Assembly: GCA_028564705.1 (NCBI GenBank)
Contig: JAPXFQ010002912.1
Location: 124,001-188,000 of the forward strand
Reading direction: 5' to 3'
Length of the DNA: 64,000 nt
Origin: Apricaphanius iberus
Taxonomy: Eukaryota > Chordata > Actinopteri > Cyprinodontiformes > Aphaniidae
Position numbers and translations under genes: made by a program. Shown piece by piece: positions 12,255 to 24,800 of the stretch. How positions within the stretch are numbered: the stretch's first letter is position 1; the number at the start of each line of letters is the position of its first letter. A model generated the notes under the pieces. The model was not told the origin of the DNA. It saw only the letters and a program-made list of their open reading frames with translations, and did not search any database.

Positions 12255-12480
12255 TAATCAGCGCTCTGTTTCATTCATAAACCTGTTACGCGGCTAAGCC
12301 CCCCCCCTCCCGGGCGGAGTCAGGGAGGCACCGGTGGTGAATGAGTAACGCTCACCGACGGAAGCGGCGTGCAGATGCGGCTCCCAGTCAGTCTGCCGGC
12401 GGTGGATTGTCGCTGAGCCCAGCGGGGAGACGGCCGGAGGCGGACAGGTAAGACACCGGCTCTGGTTCCGGTGGCGGGTC
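12255..12480 (+). promoter_or_regulatory. cpm: CpG-rich promoter and non-coding first exon of cpm
   Basis: A compact GC-rich island in AT-rich DNA. It begins near the ACGCGGCTAAG stretch, runs through CCCTCCCGGGCGGAG, and ends with CGGACAG followed by GTAAGA. The GTAAGA is a strong 5' splice site, with the exon's last base at 12447. It lies 3.3 kb upstream of the first coding exon, on the same strand and in the position expected of a 5'-untranslated exon. No TATA box is evident, as usual for CpG-island promoters. The transcription start is not defined by the sequence alone. Confidence 0.55.
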
Positions 12481-15400
12481 TCCACAGAAATCTAAGGAGT
12501 TCACAAAAACCAGGACACTCATTTGTGTCATTGCGCCTGTTTTGTACCGTGGTTTATTGGTTATTTCTAGTCTTCTGGTTTCTGTTTTTTTTTTTTTTTC
12601 CATACATCAAAATTAAAATAATAATAAAAAAATGGCATGACAACCAAAGGAATGACTGAGCTTTAGATAAACTACAAATATTAATACTTCAACTAATGAA
12701 ACTACATATAGAGACTTTTTACTTGTTTATTTTAGCCCAGATGTAACGTTTATGGTAATTTAATTAATTCCGTCTAATTTGAATGTGATTCTTCTTAGAA
12801 CAGTTATAACTTTGTGTTATTAATCACCAAAGCCTTTACAAAATTATTTTAAATGGTTTTGTGCTACTTGAACTGCCTTACTAAAATGAAAGTAGGCCTA
12901 CTTTATTTTATTTATAGCCTAACTAAATAAAATATTTAACAATTATTTCGTTTGTTGTTAAATTTCCTTTTTCAAGGCATTTTTTTCCACAAAATTTTAC
13001 TTAAAATCTTGGGATAAATTGTCTTTAATTCAACAGCCTAAACACAAAATCTAAACTCCAGACTTTTACAGTTCAGTTATGTTAACCAGAAGGAACTATT
13101 TATTACAGCTAAAAATAATTGATTTATGTATAGATAAATAAGCTTCTAACTGTTGCATTTACATTTTCATTAATAAATATTTCCTTATTTTTAGAGTGCC
13201 ATGTTTAGCATTTTCCTTCAAATTTTAGGGTTCCTATAACAAACAAAAAATCAACACCTTTTCTGATAATTTATGTTACACTAAAAGAAGCATTTAATGC
13301 CCCCAAAACATTTGTTTATGTATTTATTTATTTGTACATAGCTAAATATATTCTATATTATTTTATTAAATATACATTTTTCTTTTTATAGACTGAAATC
13401 TTTTTTTTAATGCGAAATGTTTTTGTAAATTGTAATTCAAAAACCGGAAAATTGGGGCTTTTTCAGTTAAGAAACGTTTAATGCCACTGAAAAGATTATT
13501 TATTTATTTATTCTCATTTATTTCTGCAGGTGGAGATAATAACTTTGTGCTCAGCAGTTAAAACAAAAACAACAGTTTGAAATTTGACCCTAGGACTCAT
13601 GTCCTGCAGATTATTGCCACTTTCAGAAGACTATGTTGACAAAGTTAATCAATGCTCAGATCTCTGTTTGGACCTCTTGTCCGGTCTTGCTTGACTAAAA
13701 GTAGGATTTAGCGACCCAGCCGGTGATTAGGAACCAGCTTAATTATCTCCAGTCAGGATGACTGAGACCAAAAGCAGAAGATGTTCTTCTCATGATCTCA
13801 GGAAATGACTCAATCAGTGTCCATCCTTGTTGTTGTTTTAATAATGAAAGAATTTGAAAAAAAATGAAAGAGGTTTGACCACTCGGGGCGCCATCGAGTG
13901 GCTCATTCCATTAAAGTTATTTAAATCACTTCATTATGATTTGGTTGTCCCAATTCATATTGAAGAGGATGTTATCAAAAACAGATTTCAAGTCAAATGC
14001 TGTTAAATACCGTTAAATTTAATCCGACTGGTTTTAATTTAATGTGATACAATTTGATCAGATACTATCCAGATACACACAGTTCAGTTAATTCATGCAT
14101 GAATTAATACAGTTAGATTAAAACTATGGATGTGCCAATCTCGAGATCAGATCTCGCTGATATTTTCATATTTTTTACTGATCGGAGATTGGCTATATTA
14201 GCTGACGAGTCCTAAATACGTTTGACGGTAATTTCACAATATTCCCAACCTCCATGGCGGTGCAAACTAGGGCTGCCATGATTCGTCGATTCCTTACGAT
14301 GAAATCGAGGAGTAAAATTGTTGACATTTTTTTTAATCAAGGCTATCTTTTTTTTTTTTTTTAAAAGCTTTGTTTTTCTCTTAAAACAACCAGTTTCCCT
14401 TAATCCGGTCTGTCTGCCTTTCTGCACCTCACGCACATGCTCAGTTTTGACAATTGGGCTCAGCTGCAGCTTAGAAAAGTTTTAACAGCAGTGAGCCAAC
14501 ATAGCTCTAAAATTCTGGAGAGTTTTATTAAATAAAAAGAGAAGCACGTGTAACGCAAAATTCATAAAGTAGGAGCTACAGTTTGCAAAACTCAAATGTC
14601 ACCATTGAAATAACCGTTGTTAGAGTGAAATTCAGTCCAGTTCATTTCATCGACACAGAAAAAATCCATAAATAAGTCTGATTGATCCAATTGGAGTTCA
14701 ACTTGCTAAAGTCAAATGTAGTTCCAGTTTAGTCCACTTCCATCTAATTGTGTTTGTTTGAGCATATTTGGTGAAAATGTCTTTATTGCGGCATTCTAAA
14801 AAAAATTCTTTCTAGTTCTGTTTTTGGTTTGTTTTACTTGTTTTTTAAGGAGCAGGAAGCGTAGGAAAATTAACAGGTTTTACGTCTAATCATCTGATTC
14901 TGAAGGCGGTTCCAAACGTTTTACCACCCGAGGCCCAATGATCAAATAGAAATGTAACGTTTTACCAAGTATTTAAACATATTTTTCTCCTATTCTATTT
15001 ATTTACTATCCTACACACAAAATAATTGAATATTAATAATCACATTCTGCTCAGCATTTATATCTGTGCAGTATTTTAATAAAACTAATCAGAAAACAAC
15101 TAATTATCAGGGGGGAAAAAAGCGAGTCCAAGAGGTTTATGTCATCATGAGACGTTTTAATGCAGAACAGTTGGTTCAGATGATTCCATGGAGTGAAATC
15201 AGGTGTGGTGAAGCAGAGAAACATTTCAAAACGTAAACATGTAAAACATGCAGGGCAGTGTGCCTTTGAGGAGCAGGGTTTGGAAACTCTGGCCTAGAAA
15301 ATGTTGGTGGTTTTATTCCCAGCAACAAAACCAAGAGTTTCCCTTGAAACTTTGTGCTACTGTTAGGCAAATAAGAATGACATGTTTGTGGTTCTTTATG

Positions 15401-15702
15401 AAAAAAAAAGCAAAATACTTTCTGTTACAGCTAACATTCTCCATTCAAGAGAATAAACATTGGTAAACTTTATGGCAAAAAGGACACATTTTGCAGACCC
15501 CTGCTGTAGGAAACGCTTTACTTTCCCCGACTGCTAAAAAATGACAGTCGGTATAAACTCCAAAACTCAGAATGGTTCAGTTCAAACTACAGTTTAAAAA
15601 AAAAAGAATGAGAAAAAAATCCCGAAATAAAACACAAGTTTAAGTAAAAATATCAGCTATAAATTCTAATGTGAACTATGACCTGCTCTGTTTATCTTCC
15701 AG
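12448..15702 (+). other. Proposed 5'-UTR intron of cpm
   Basis: Runs from the GTAAGA donor at 12448 to the TTTATCTTCCAG acceptor ending at 15702. The interior is AT-rich and carries hAT-like fragments (about 14120-14215 and 14267-14660) and A/T homopolymers. I see no coding exon in it. Confidence 0.5.
14267..14660. mobile_element. hAT-like transposon fragment
   Basis: Starts CTAGGGCTGCCATGATTCGT, the typical end sequence of a widespread fish hAT group (CAGGGCTG...CACGATT). It continues into CTCACGCACATGCTCAGTTTTG and CTCAGCTGCAGCTTAG, which I associate with the same family's internal 5' region. A separate short fragment at about 14120-14215 (GATGTGCCAATC...GATCGGAGATTGGC) is also hAT-like. 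No transposase frame survives. Confidence 0.5.
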
Positions 15703-15873
15703 GAAACGCTATAGGGATGTCTTCACCCCTCCTTCTCCTGCTCCTCCTCACCCCTGCCTTGATGTTGGAGTTTCGTTACCACAACAACAGCGAAATCAAG
15801 CAGTACCTCCACCAGGTCAGCGCCGCCAACCCTGACATCACTTACCTGTACAGCATCGGCAAGTCGGTGAAAG
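15703..15873 (+). CDS. cpm: cpm coding exon 1 (signal peptide and start of peptidase domain)
   Basis: Exon acceptor TTTATCTTCCAG ends at 15702. The first 14 bases are untranslated and ATG is at 15717. An upstream in-frame ATG at 15678 lies before the acceptor and is intronic, so the start at 15717, directly before a leucine-rich signal peptide, is preferred. The exon encodes residues 1-52 plus one base, ending in SIGKSVK as in human CPM, with donor GTAACG. Confidence 0.93.
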
Positions 15874-18800
15874 GTAACGGTGACGTTTCCATTCTCCAAC
15901 AATAGTGTGTCCAGTAGCTTTGTTAGCTTTGGTATTGCTGCGTTTTTCTTTCGAATATTTTACATACTATCAACGAAATAATCCAAAAATAACTCGAGTT
16001 ACATTCAACTGAAAAATCTGTCAGTATTGAGACAGAATTACTGGAAAGAAATTAGAACAAACGATCTATATAATTATGTTTTATGTTGAGGGATGTCAGT
16101 TTAAGTCATCATAAAATAAAAGAATAAAATTGGAGATGATATTTACATCTTTGCAAGTCTTTCTGTCATTGGCTGTTTTAAATAACATGCCTTCCAAACT
16201 CTCCAGACAAGCTAGGGCTAGCTGTGAGATTGCTTTGTGTAACCAAGTCTAAGATTGACATTTTGAAACAAGCACTTTTATTGAAAATATTAGGATGCCT
16301 AGCTAAACATTCCTGTCGAATCCAATAAAGTTCCATGCATTAAAAACAATAAAATGTGACAATAAATTAATCTACATTGACTTAAAAAAAACCCTGTTTA
16401 TTTAGGGAGTTTTCTTTGACAAAACATTATTTTGTTTGCCATATTTCCTTGGGAATAGCGCACGAATCGCTGAACTCACAGAGCCTAGATGATCACGCCC
16501 TGTTTATCTTCCGTTGCTACCTCTGGTTAGCAAAAATCACGCAATAGGGAGCCTAAGTCTCCTCCCCCTTCCGGTCGGCCCGTGGATTCCCTGGCCGAAA
16601 AATAATGAATGGAAATCAATGAAGCGATAAAAGTTATATTCTGGTCCGCTTTGTCTTACGTCCTGAATAACACATATGTTGTACCTCAAATTCAATGATA
16701 ACTAATGATGTGCATTTTGACTTTGTTCGTCAAGTGATTTGGGTTTTATTTCAATGTAAAAAAAAAAATAATTAAAATGCCTACAAATCAGAAGTCAGAT
16801 AATGACGTCACGCAGCTAACGCAAGCTAGCACTAGCTATAGCATGTAAAACACTCACCTAGAGCTTGTAGAGCTTCTCCTCCATACTGGCTCTCACTCCA
16901 CCGACTGCTTTACCCCCGACATAGCTGCTACTTTCCACATGGTCAGATTTATAGAGGTTTTCTTCGTGTTTAATGCTCCTTTATTTTTCCTGGAGGCTAC
17001 GGCTCTCTGTCTCCTTCTTCTTCTGCAGTTGTAGTCTGTTAAAGGTATTTTCCCAAAACCTAAAGTAGCTTTTGCCGTTGTTCAAAAAAATCAGCGCTTC
17101 TCTGCATCAAAACGTCTTTAAAATTCACAGACATCAAACGCATTTCAAACAGGATCAGAAAATAACTTTTATAGCTCCACTGAATCTTCCTCTTTTGTTT
17201 TCTTTTTTACAGTGGGGACTCATAGCACAGAAGCAGAACAGCGTGACTTAGGTTTCCCATGAAGCCAAATGATTAACATCTTCTAAAACTTTTACTGTGT
17301 ACATTGTAAGCTGCCTCAATATTAACCCTTTCAGGGATTTTTATTCAAAGCGAGGCCATATTGTTTACACTTTGTGCTCCAAATGTAGTGTACTTTGTTC
17401 TTTGATCTGTTTGTTTAGAACTTGCTGTCAGTTTCTGATGTATCCAGGCATATCTACTGAAGCAACAGGGAAACTTACAAATGAACTCAATTTCAAAGAT
17501 ATTATTTGGCCCACACAGTTTTTGTTGAACTGACCTGAAAAGCAATTTCTGGCTACGCCACTGATTTGATCTAACGTAGTTTTCAGTAAAAAGATTTAAA
17601 ACAGAGTCTTACTTAAAGTTTTCACCTCCCACTGTTAATTTAAACGTTTTGAACCAATATAGGATGTTTTTGTTCGTCTCCGACAGCTTTGAACATCTAA
17701 AGACTGAAGATTTTTGCTCCATATCAAATGATTCTGAACCAGACTTTGAATAGGCCACTCTAGCACGTGAACATACTTCAATCTGAATCATTCCACTGAA
17801 GAGCCGACTGAATGTTTAGGGTCACTGTTTTAGCTCCGCCTATGCCTTTCATGGTGGGGATTGTGTGCTCGTATTTCTACTCCCTGTAGGGATTTTTACC
17901 CCAACCTCTGATTTAGCTTCAAACATTCAAGTAGTTTGTTGTTGGTTTTTGGACACAGTTAGATTAAACTCAGTTTTCCAGTACCTTGGAAAGGTTTTCA
18001 AGAACCTGGAATCTCTTAATTTTCATCTCTAAAGGTTAGGTCTTCTAAATGTTTCACTAAAATGTTTTAAATCTGCATCTCAGGCCATTTGTTCCACCTG
18101 TAGAAGGATGGGCAGGTTGCTCAACCCGTAGTGACGGGGGTTGACAGTTAGCTTGTGAAGTATCAGGTGTCTGTAACCGTAGCAACATGGACACCGTCTG
18201 GGCGTCTGTTGCTGCGATCAGATGACAGGACTAAAGACGGCAGTGCGTTTAATCTGGGGCGCTTTAATCACCCGCAGACACACAGACTGACACATGCAGC
18301 TAATCTGGGCTAATCCAGGACACCAACTGGCCTCCTTCCAAACCGGCTCTGGTGGTTTTTCTCTGTTCCTCGCCTCGTGGGTCTGGGTCAAGCCGGCTTT
18401 TCCGCTGGGCTGCTGCAGTGACTCGTCCACACCTTGATGTGACTCAGCTCTCTCTGAGCTGCAGACGTGTCTAGGCTTGATGCTCAGCTTTCTGAAGAGC
18501 TAAAGATGGGGGTTAGACGGAAGGTTTCTACTCAGGTTTCTTCCCCACATGAACCTGCAGGAGTCAGAGGGTTCTTAATTGACCTTTATTTATGATAAAT
18601 GATTTATAATCTGTAAATGTTCTAGTTCCAAAGGTTTGTCCATAAAACAGGAGTCCTATTCAGGAAAACTCTGGAATAATATAGTTTAACATTCTCATTC
18701 ACATTTTTCAGATCCAACCATCCATCCATCTCTCCATCCATTACATACTTGCCAACCCTCCCAATTTTTCCGGGAGACTCCCGTATTTCAGTGCCCCTTC

Positions 18801-21800
18801 CGAAAATCTCCCGGGGCCACCATTCTCCCGGGTTTCTCCCGATATTTGACGGTGTCGCATATCATGTTCACTCCCTGTTTCTAATGTGAGAGGGATCAAG
18901 AATAAAAGGTGTCACATTTTAAATACGTGAACAGTTTCTTCATTCCGGACATGAAATTCCATCACGTTTGACGATATTTGCCGTTTTGAATCAAAAATAG
19001 GTCACCAACGTGATTCTTATGACTATGAGGAAAACAATCAGTGACGCATGGCGCAGCAGTGAGCCGCAAGTTTTCAGAAGTCTTTGGATTTGGTCTGGCA
19101 AAAAACAAACGTTGAGGTCAAAATCAACAGAATCAATACTGGGTTGCGACCAAACTAAGAAAAAAAAATACTTTCTGTGTCAGAAGAGAATGAGAGAGTT
19201 TTTGGACTGATTAATAGTTTGTATTCCTAACCTCCTAACCTCCTCAGTGCTGCTGAGCAGGGGCGTATCCAGGAGGTTAATAAAGAGGGGCTAAAAAGGG
19301 CTCAGGATGAGACTGTAGCACCGGAAAAAAAACTGAGTTTCTTGTAGTGGGGACTCAGTCTTAGCAGTCGTCATGTTGAAATTATAATTTAAGGTCATTT
19401 TATTTTGCTAAGGTTTTTGTGACGATGTGATATAAAAGCAAATACAAAAACATTTTAAGCTTTTTACACAAAAATTCTTCACCAAAAAGGGGAGGGACAG
19501 TTTAATTCTCTACATTATTGCTGCGGACTGTTATTTTGTCAAATAAATCAATACTCTAATATTAAAGTATTTTTAATAATTATAATTAAATGGATATATA
19601 ATTTTTATATTTTAACAACTCCCCCGTGCTTTTGAAAGTCTCTCTAATTCTGAGGTCTCAAGATTGGCATGCATGTCTGTCTCTGTCCATCCAACCATCC
19701 ATCTGTCTCTTCATCCATCCGTCAGTCCATCCGTCCGTCCGTCCAGCTATCCAGTAGTAGACGATATAAACGGTATAAGGTGGAAATGATACAAATATAG
19801 CCAAAGGTGATTCTGTTTTGTGATGATGTAATCAAACTGTGCCCTTGTATATTGCACCAGCAAGGAGGATAAATACTGATGTTCAGTGTCTGTAGCTTCA
19901 CTAGATATTGGAAGTTTAGAATTTGTTGTTTTCTATACAGCGAAAAAAGAAACCAGTTTAATTTGAAGCATTTTTATTTAAAAATAAGTGCAGTTTTATT
20001 TTTGTGCCATAATAAATTTAAACATATTTCATCAGGAAAACAGAAGGAAAGGTTAATTCTCTTTTTAAAATTTGCACTTCATTTTAGATAATTTTGAACT
20101 TTATGTTGTTATAACATTTAGTTTTCATTTAATTAAAAAAAACCTTCATTTTTATTTATGTTATGGGTAATTTTTTGTTGCCACATATTTTTAGTATTTT
20201 AAATATTTTTCTAATTTATTTAAACAATGATAATTATTTTATTTCCTAAACTTTTTAGAAGCTGTTTTGCTAGAATTTACCTGAAATGTGAAAATGTCGT
20301 TTTGAATTGTATATAAACAGAATAATCTATCAAAATAAATATTCTTACCACACATGCTTCACTTTATTATGCAATAAAGATTTCCGTTCTTATGCCCCAT
20401 TCTTCCATCCATCTGTCCTGTTCAGACTGAAATGGACCTGATTCTATCATGAAACCAGGTAAATAACAGCAGATCAGAACTATAGAACATATTTTTGCTC
20501 TCTTGTGTCTTCAGGACAACAGCTGTGGGTGTTGGCTCTGGGTGTTAGCCCTCGCCGCCACACCGTCGGAGTACCGGAGTTCAAATATGTGGCCAACATG
20601 CATGGAAATGAGGTGGGAGAACACACGCACATACCCGACTACAACAGAACCCTCCCTGTTCCGCAGGAAGCGGGTCTAAACAGTTACTAAAGAGATCCAC
20701 AAAAGCCTTTCAGAGTCCGACACAGTCCATGAACTCTTTTGTGCTCAGACAACAGACTCCGGGGTTGCCTGTATTATAGTCGGATGAAAACGGACAGCAG
20801 GCTGAGTCAACATTAAAACAGTATAACTCAGATGTCTGTTAATACAATGGAAGCAACAAGAAGGATTCAACGGGAGAAAAGACATTTATTTACACACTTC
20901 CTCATACAGATTCTGTTTCTCCTCCTGGCTTTGGAGAACTGACCAGAGATTCTCAGGGTGGTTCAGATCCGAGGACTTTCCTCATATCATCTCCAAACTT
21001 CTAGTTTGGTAGTATAAGGCAGAATTAAGAGGAAACCCAATCCTTTAGAGAAGAGTCGCCCTTAGACATGGACTGGATCGGGATGACTACGGTAATGAAG
21101 ATTGAATGTACCAAACTATCAGGAGGTTTTTTTCTGTACCTGACTTCTACCGCCCAGATGGTGATTAGGTCTAGAAACCAACAGATTTTGTAACCAAACA
21201 GCTTAATTATCTCTCGTTAGGATGATTGAGACCAAAAGAAGAACATTGTCATCTCCCGATTCCAGAAAATGGCTCTGAATAAATGACCCCCCTTGATTCT
21301 AAGTGACAGACTGACACAAAGTGCTTGAGGGCAAAATTGTACTTTTGACGTTAATTGAAAATCCCACATGTGGTAAACAACTTGACATTTCAAGTAAGGA
21401 TCCGTGCTATGAAACATGGAGGTGGCAGCATCGTGCTATGGGGAAGCTGATCAGGGTTGACGAGATGATGGATGGAGCTAAATCCAGGACAGGCTTCCTT
21501 AAGGCAGTCTCTTAAGGGTTGTAGCCGGTTTGCAAATTCATGTCCAGTTTGCTAGTTTTATCCAAGATTTATACGAACACACCAGTTAAATTCTCTCTGT
21601 AGGGCCTTAGGAACAACCGAAGACCAACGCACAATGTTCCTGTATTGTTAATAGGGTCAGGAGACCATTCCAAATTCCCATATATCTCCGGTAGCCATAA
21701 GTATGCCACAGTAAGGCATCAAGTTGTCTTTGGGGAACCCTTATACTGTTCCTGTGATCGCCCTACAAACGTACACACTCCAGATATTCCTAGGGCTAAA

Positions 21801-24800
21801 TCAAGGTGTTCATTAGGCAGAAGTACGCCTTCTCTGCATTATCGTCTTCATGAAAATTACAAACACTTCCATCCACGTCGATCTGGTGTTTAAGTGACAG
21901 AATCTTGGAGACACTGGGATGGCCAGCATTGTTTCGACAAAATGTTACGAAAGCTTGAGGATCTCCCTACCAACGACTTGAGATTACTGTGAGGGGAAAC
22001 TACGCAGAAGGTCTTCAAACTCAAGATTTCGTATGAATACATCACTCATAAAAACTGTTGTTACCCTGTGATGCTGCTAATGTGTTATTTAGTAGCACAT
22101 TACTCCTAATATGACCAGTATCCAGTAACGTCTAGCCTAACATGTTACTATTTCCATATCAGTAATCAAATTAAAGTTACTTGTCCCAGCCACTGGGCGT
22201 TACTATTTTTGTTTTTTTTTAAGCAAAAAGATATATTTTGCACAAGGGGTTTAAGGCAGCAAAAACAGTAGAAAAACAATCAACAATTAGGGGTGTCACA
22301 ATATCAATTTTGTATCAAAATCAATCGAAATTATCGCCTAATTTCCTAATTAATGCCTCAACTGTTCTTGTACATTGAATGAGAGCTGGACCAACATCCT
22401 AATAAGATTCTAGGAAACTACGCCCGAAGGTCTTTAAACTCACGATAATGTATGAAGCAATCGCTCGTAATAACATTTGACAGTAGCTCCAGGTTATAAT
22501 GAGCTTCTTCATCGTAACACGGAAATCAAACATGCTGATACAAGTCAGATAAATTCGGTTTGACTGAAACGGATGGATGCTCATGTGCTGTGTGACGGTG
22601 TGTTTTTAAATCCCTTCCTGTTAAACAGTTAGGAAACAACCATTTTAAACCGTTTGAAGGTCGCTGATTAGCATCTGGTAGCCGTGGTTACAGAGGACAG
22701 GCCGTCGGTGCTGCTAATGTGTGCGAGTCAGTGGGAATGTGAGACGAGTCACGCCTGGACACACAGCGGTCCCTCACACGCAGAGTCAGTAAACAGAACC
22801 AGTGGAGTGTGTCGGTTCAGAGGAAAAGTCCGAAAAAATAGCTTCTTTCTTCCCACTTGGTCCGAACACACAGAGACACATGAGGATGAGGACCGACTCA
22901 TGTTACCTTCACTGTCTGCTCAGCCATTCCTACTTCATGTTTGGTTCCTGTGTGGCCAACCTGCAGACCTTATTACCTCATTTATTCTCCTCAACCTGTT
23001 GATTGTTCAGCTCCTACATTTCTTCTGGTGCTGCAGGTTTACTTGTACTTCATCCAGTTTCAATAAAGCCGTAGGGCAAAAAAGTGAATACTTCCTTCTA
23101 TTGGATTTAAAAGATTGGATTAGTTTTATCAATGTAGGCACCTCCATAGAAGCAGGTCTATCTGGAGTGCACAGTGTGTGTTGGCACAATGCTAGGATGG
23201 AAAAACTAGAGATTCACCTTCTCCAAAAGTAGTTGTTTAACTGGTTTTTGAATCGGTTAAACTCAGCAGCTATCAGTTTGCTGCTCGCGTTCTTCACCAC
23301 ATCCTGTCCGGCTAGGATGTGTGGCTCATTGTGTTCATCGTCACTCGGTGTCGTCGCTGCTGCCACCTCAAACAGTGTACATCTTTGTGTACGATTTTTT
23401 TCATCCATGTGACGAGCTTGCGTCTCCCTCTGTTGTTTTAGAGTAAAAATATTTTGATATGACACATAAGCACAGTAGAAGGACATGGACTGCAGTTAAC
23501 CGGGCAAAAGTATTACCCTCTGTTATGTCATTGACAGCAGTTAATCGGTTAACTATGTACACCCCTAGCAGGGACCTAATTTTCAGTCCATACATTTATT
23601 CTCCTCCAGCTGTGGATCTGCAGCTTATTAGCTCAGCTCTATCTGAATAAAAAGCCCTGCTCAAGTATACACACCCCTTGGCCTTTTTTCACATTTTGTC
23701 ATGCTGTGTTTCAACCGGTAAATATAGCTTCCTAACAATGACCAACCACTTTTATACTCATCCGTCTGGTTTCTGTGCTCGTCACAGCACTTAGACTGCT
23801 GTCATCAAAGTTTTCAATGACATCCACATATATACAGACTGTGGAAGAACCACAGCGCTGCTTCTGTTGGACCTCAGTGCGGTGTTTGATACTGTTCATC
23901 ATAAAATTCAACTAAAATAACTGGAAAGCTGGGTTGGACTATCTGGTATAGTACTTGGCTGGTTTAAATCTTACCCAAATGACAAGGATTTCTTTGTTTC
24001 AATGGGGCCTCTTCTATTTAATACCTACATGCTCCCACTAGCCCAGATTATAACAACCAAGAGAAGTGTCTCTGCTCTGTCTTCTCAAACACCCAGACGG
24101 TCGTGTTAGATGATCACTGAGCCAAGTTCTGCTGGAGTTTTCTTCCTGTTAAAGGGGAGTTTTTCTCTCCACTGTCGCTACATGCTTGCTCGGTATGAGG
24201 GATTACTGGGGGATTGCTGTGGTTGGAGTCTGCATGTTCCGGGCACAACCTCACGTCGATGAATCAATGCAATCTGCTGGGATTCCTTACATAAAAAACT
24301 TTTAATTGGAATGTTTGTATATTTGTATTGAAATGACTTTTCTGTAAAGTGCCTTGAGATGGCATCTTTTGTGAATTGGGGCTATATAAATAAACTGAAT
24401 TGAATTGAAGATTAGTTACCATAACATTGCAGATGATACTCATCTTTACATTATAATGTCACCAGGTGACTCTGAACCCATTCAAGCACTAAGTAAATGC
24501 ATCGAGCAAATCAATGGATGGATGTGTCATAAATTTCTCCAGCTAAATAGAAACAAAACCAAAGTTATTATTTTTGGACCTATAGAGGAACGATAAAGAG
24601 TCAACACAGCTTCAGTTAATAAAGCTAGAACCTACTGATTAGGTCCGTAATCGAGGTGTAATAATGGACCAAAGTATGTTGAAGACCTCTCTAGTCTGCT
24701 AATCATCCCATCAAATCAGAACGAGACAACTTTCTATCTTCCCCTTATCTGGAATAAATTTCCAGAAATTGTAAAGCTGCTGAATCATCAACCTCTTTTA

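Larger units (their letters stand above)
15874..20514 (+). other. cpm intron 1
   Basis: Holds the Tc1-like fragment at 17580-17860, a repeat fragment beginning ACTTGCCAACCCTCCC near 18750, and imperfect TCCATCCG microsatellites (18715-18745 and 19683-19745). A block of moderate GC at about 16440-17060 has no recognised identity. No coding exon is supported. Confidence 0.6.

Noticed and set aside
15678..15716. Upstream in-frame ATG as the cpm start
   Set aside because: It lies before the TTTATCTTCCAG splice acceptor and would put non-signal residues ahead of the signal peptide.
22684..23232. 182-codon open frame in cpm intron 2
   Set aside because: No recognisable domain, Cys/Trp-rich random-looking composition, no splice or start context, and it lies in repeat-derived sequence; most likely chance.
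24405..24596. Short plus-strand frame as an independent gene
   Set aside because: It is the degenerate YADD-box region of an L2-type LINE, not a cellular gene.
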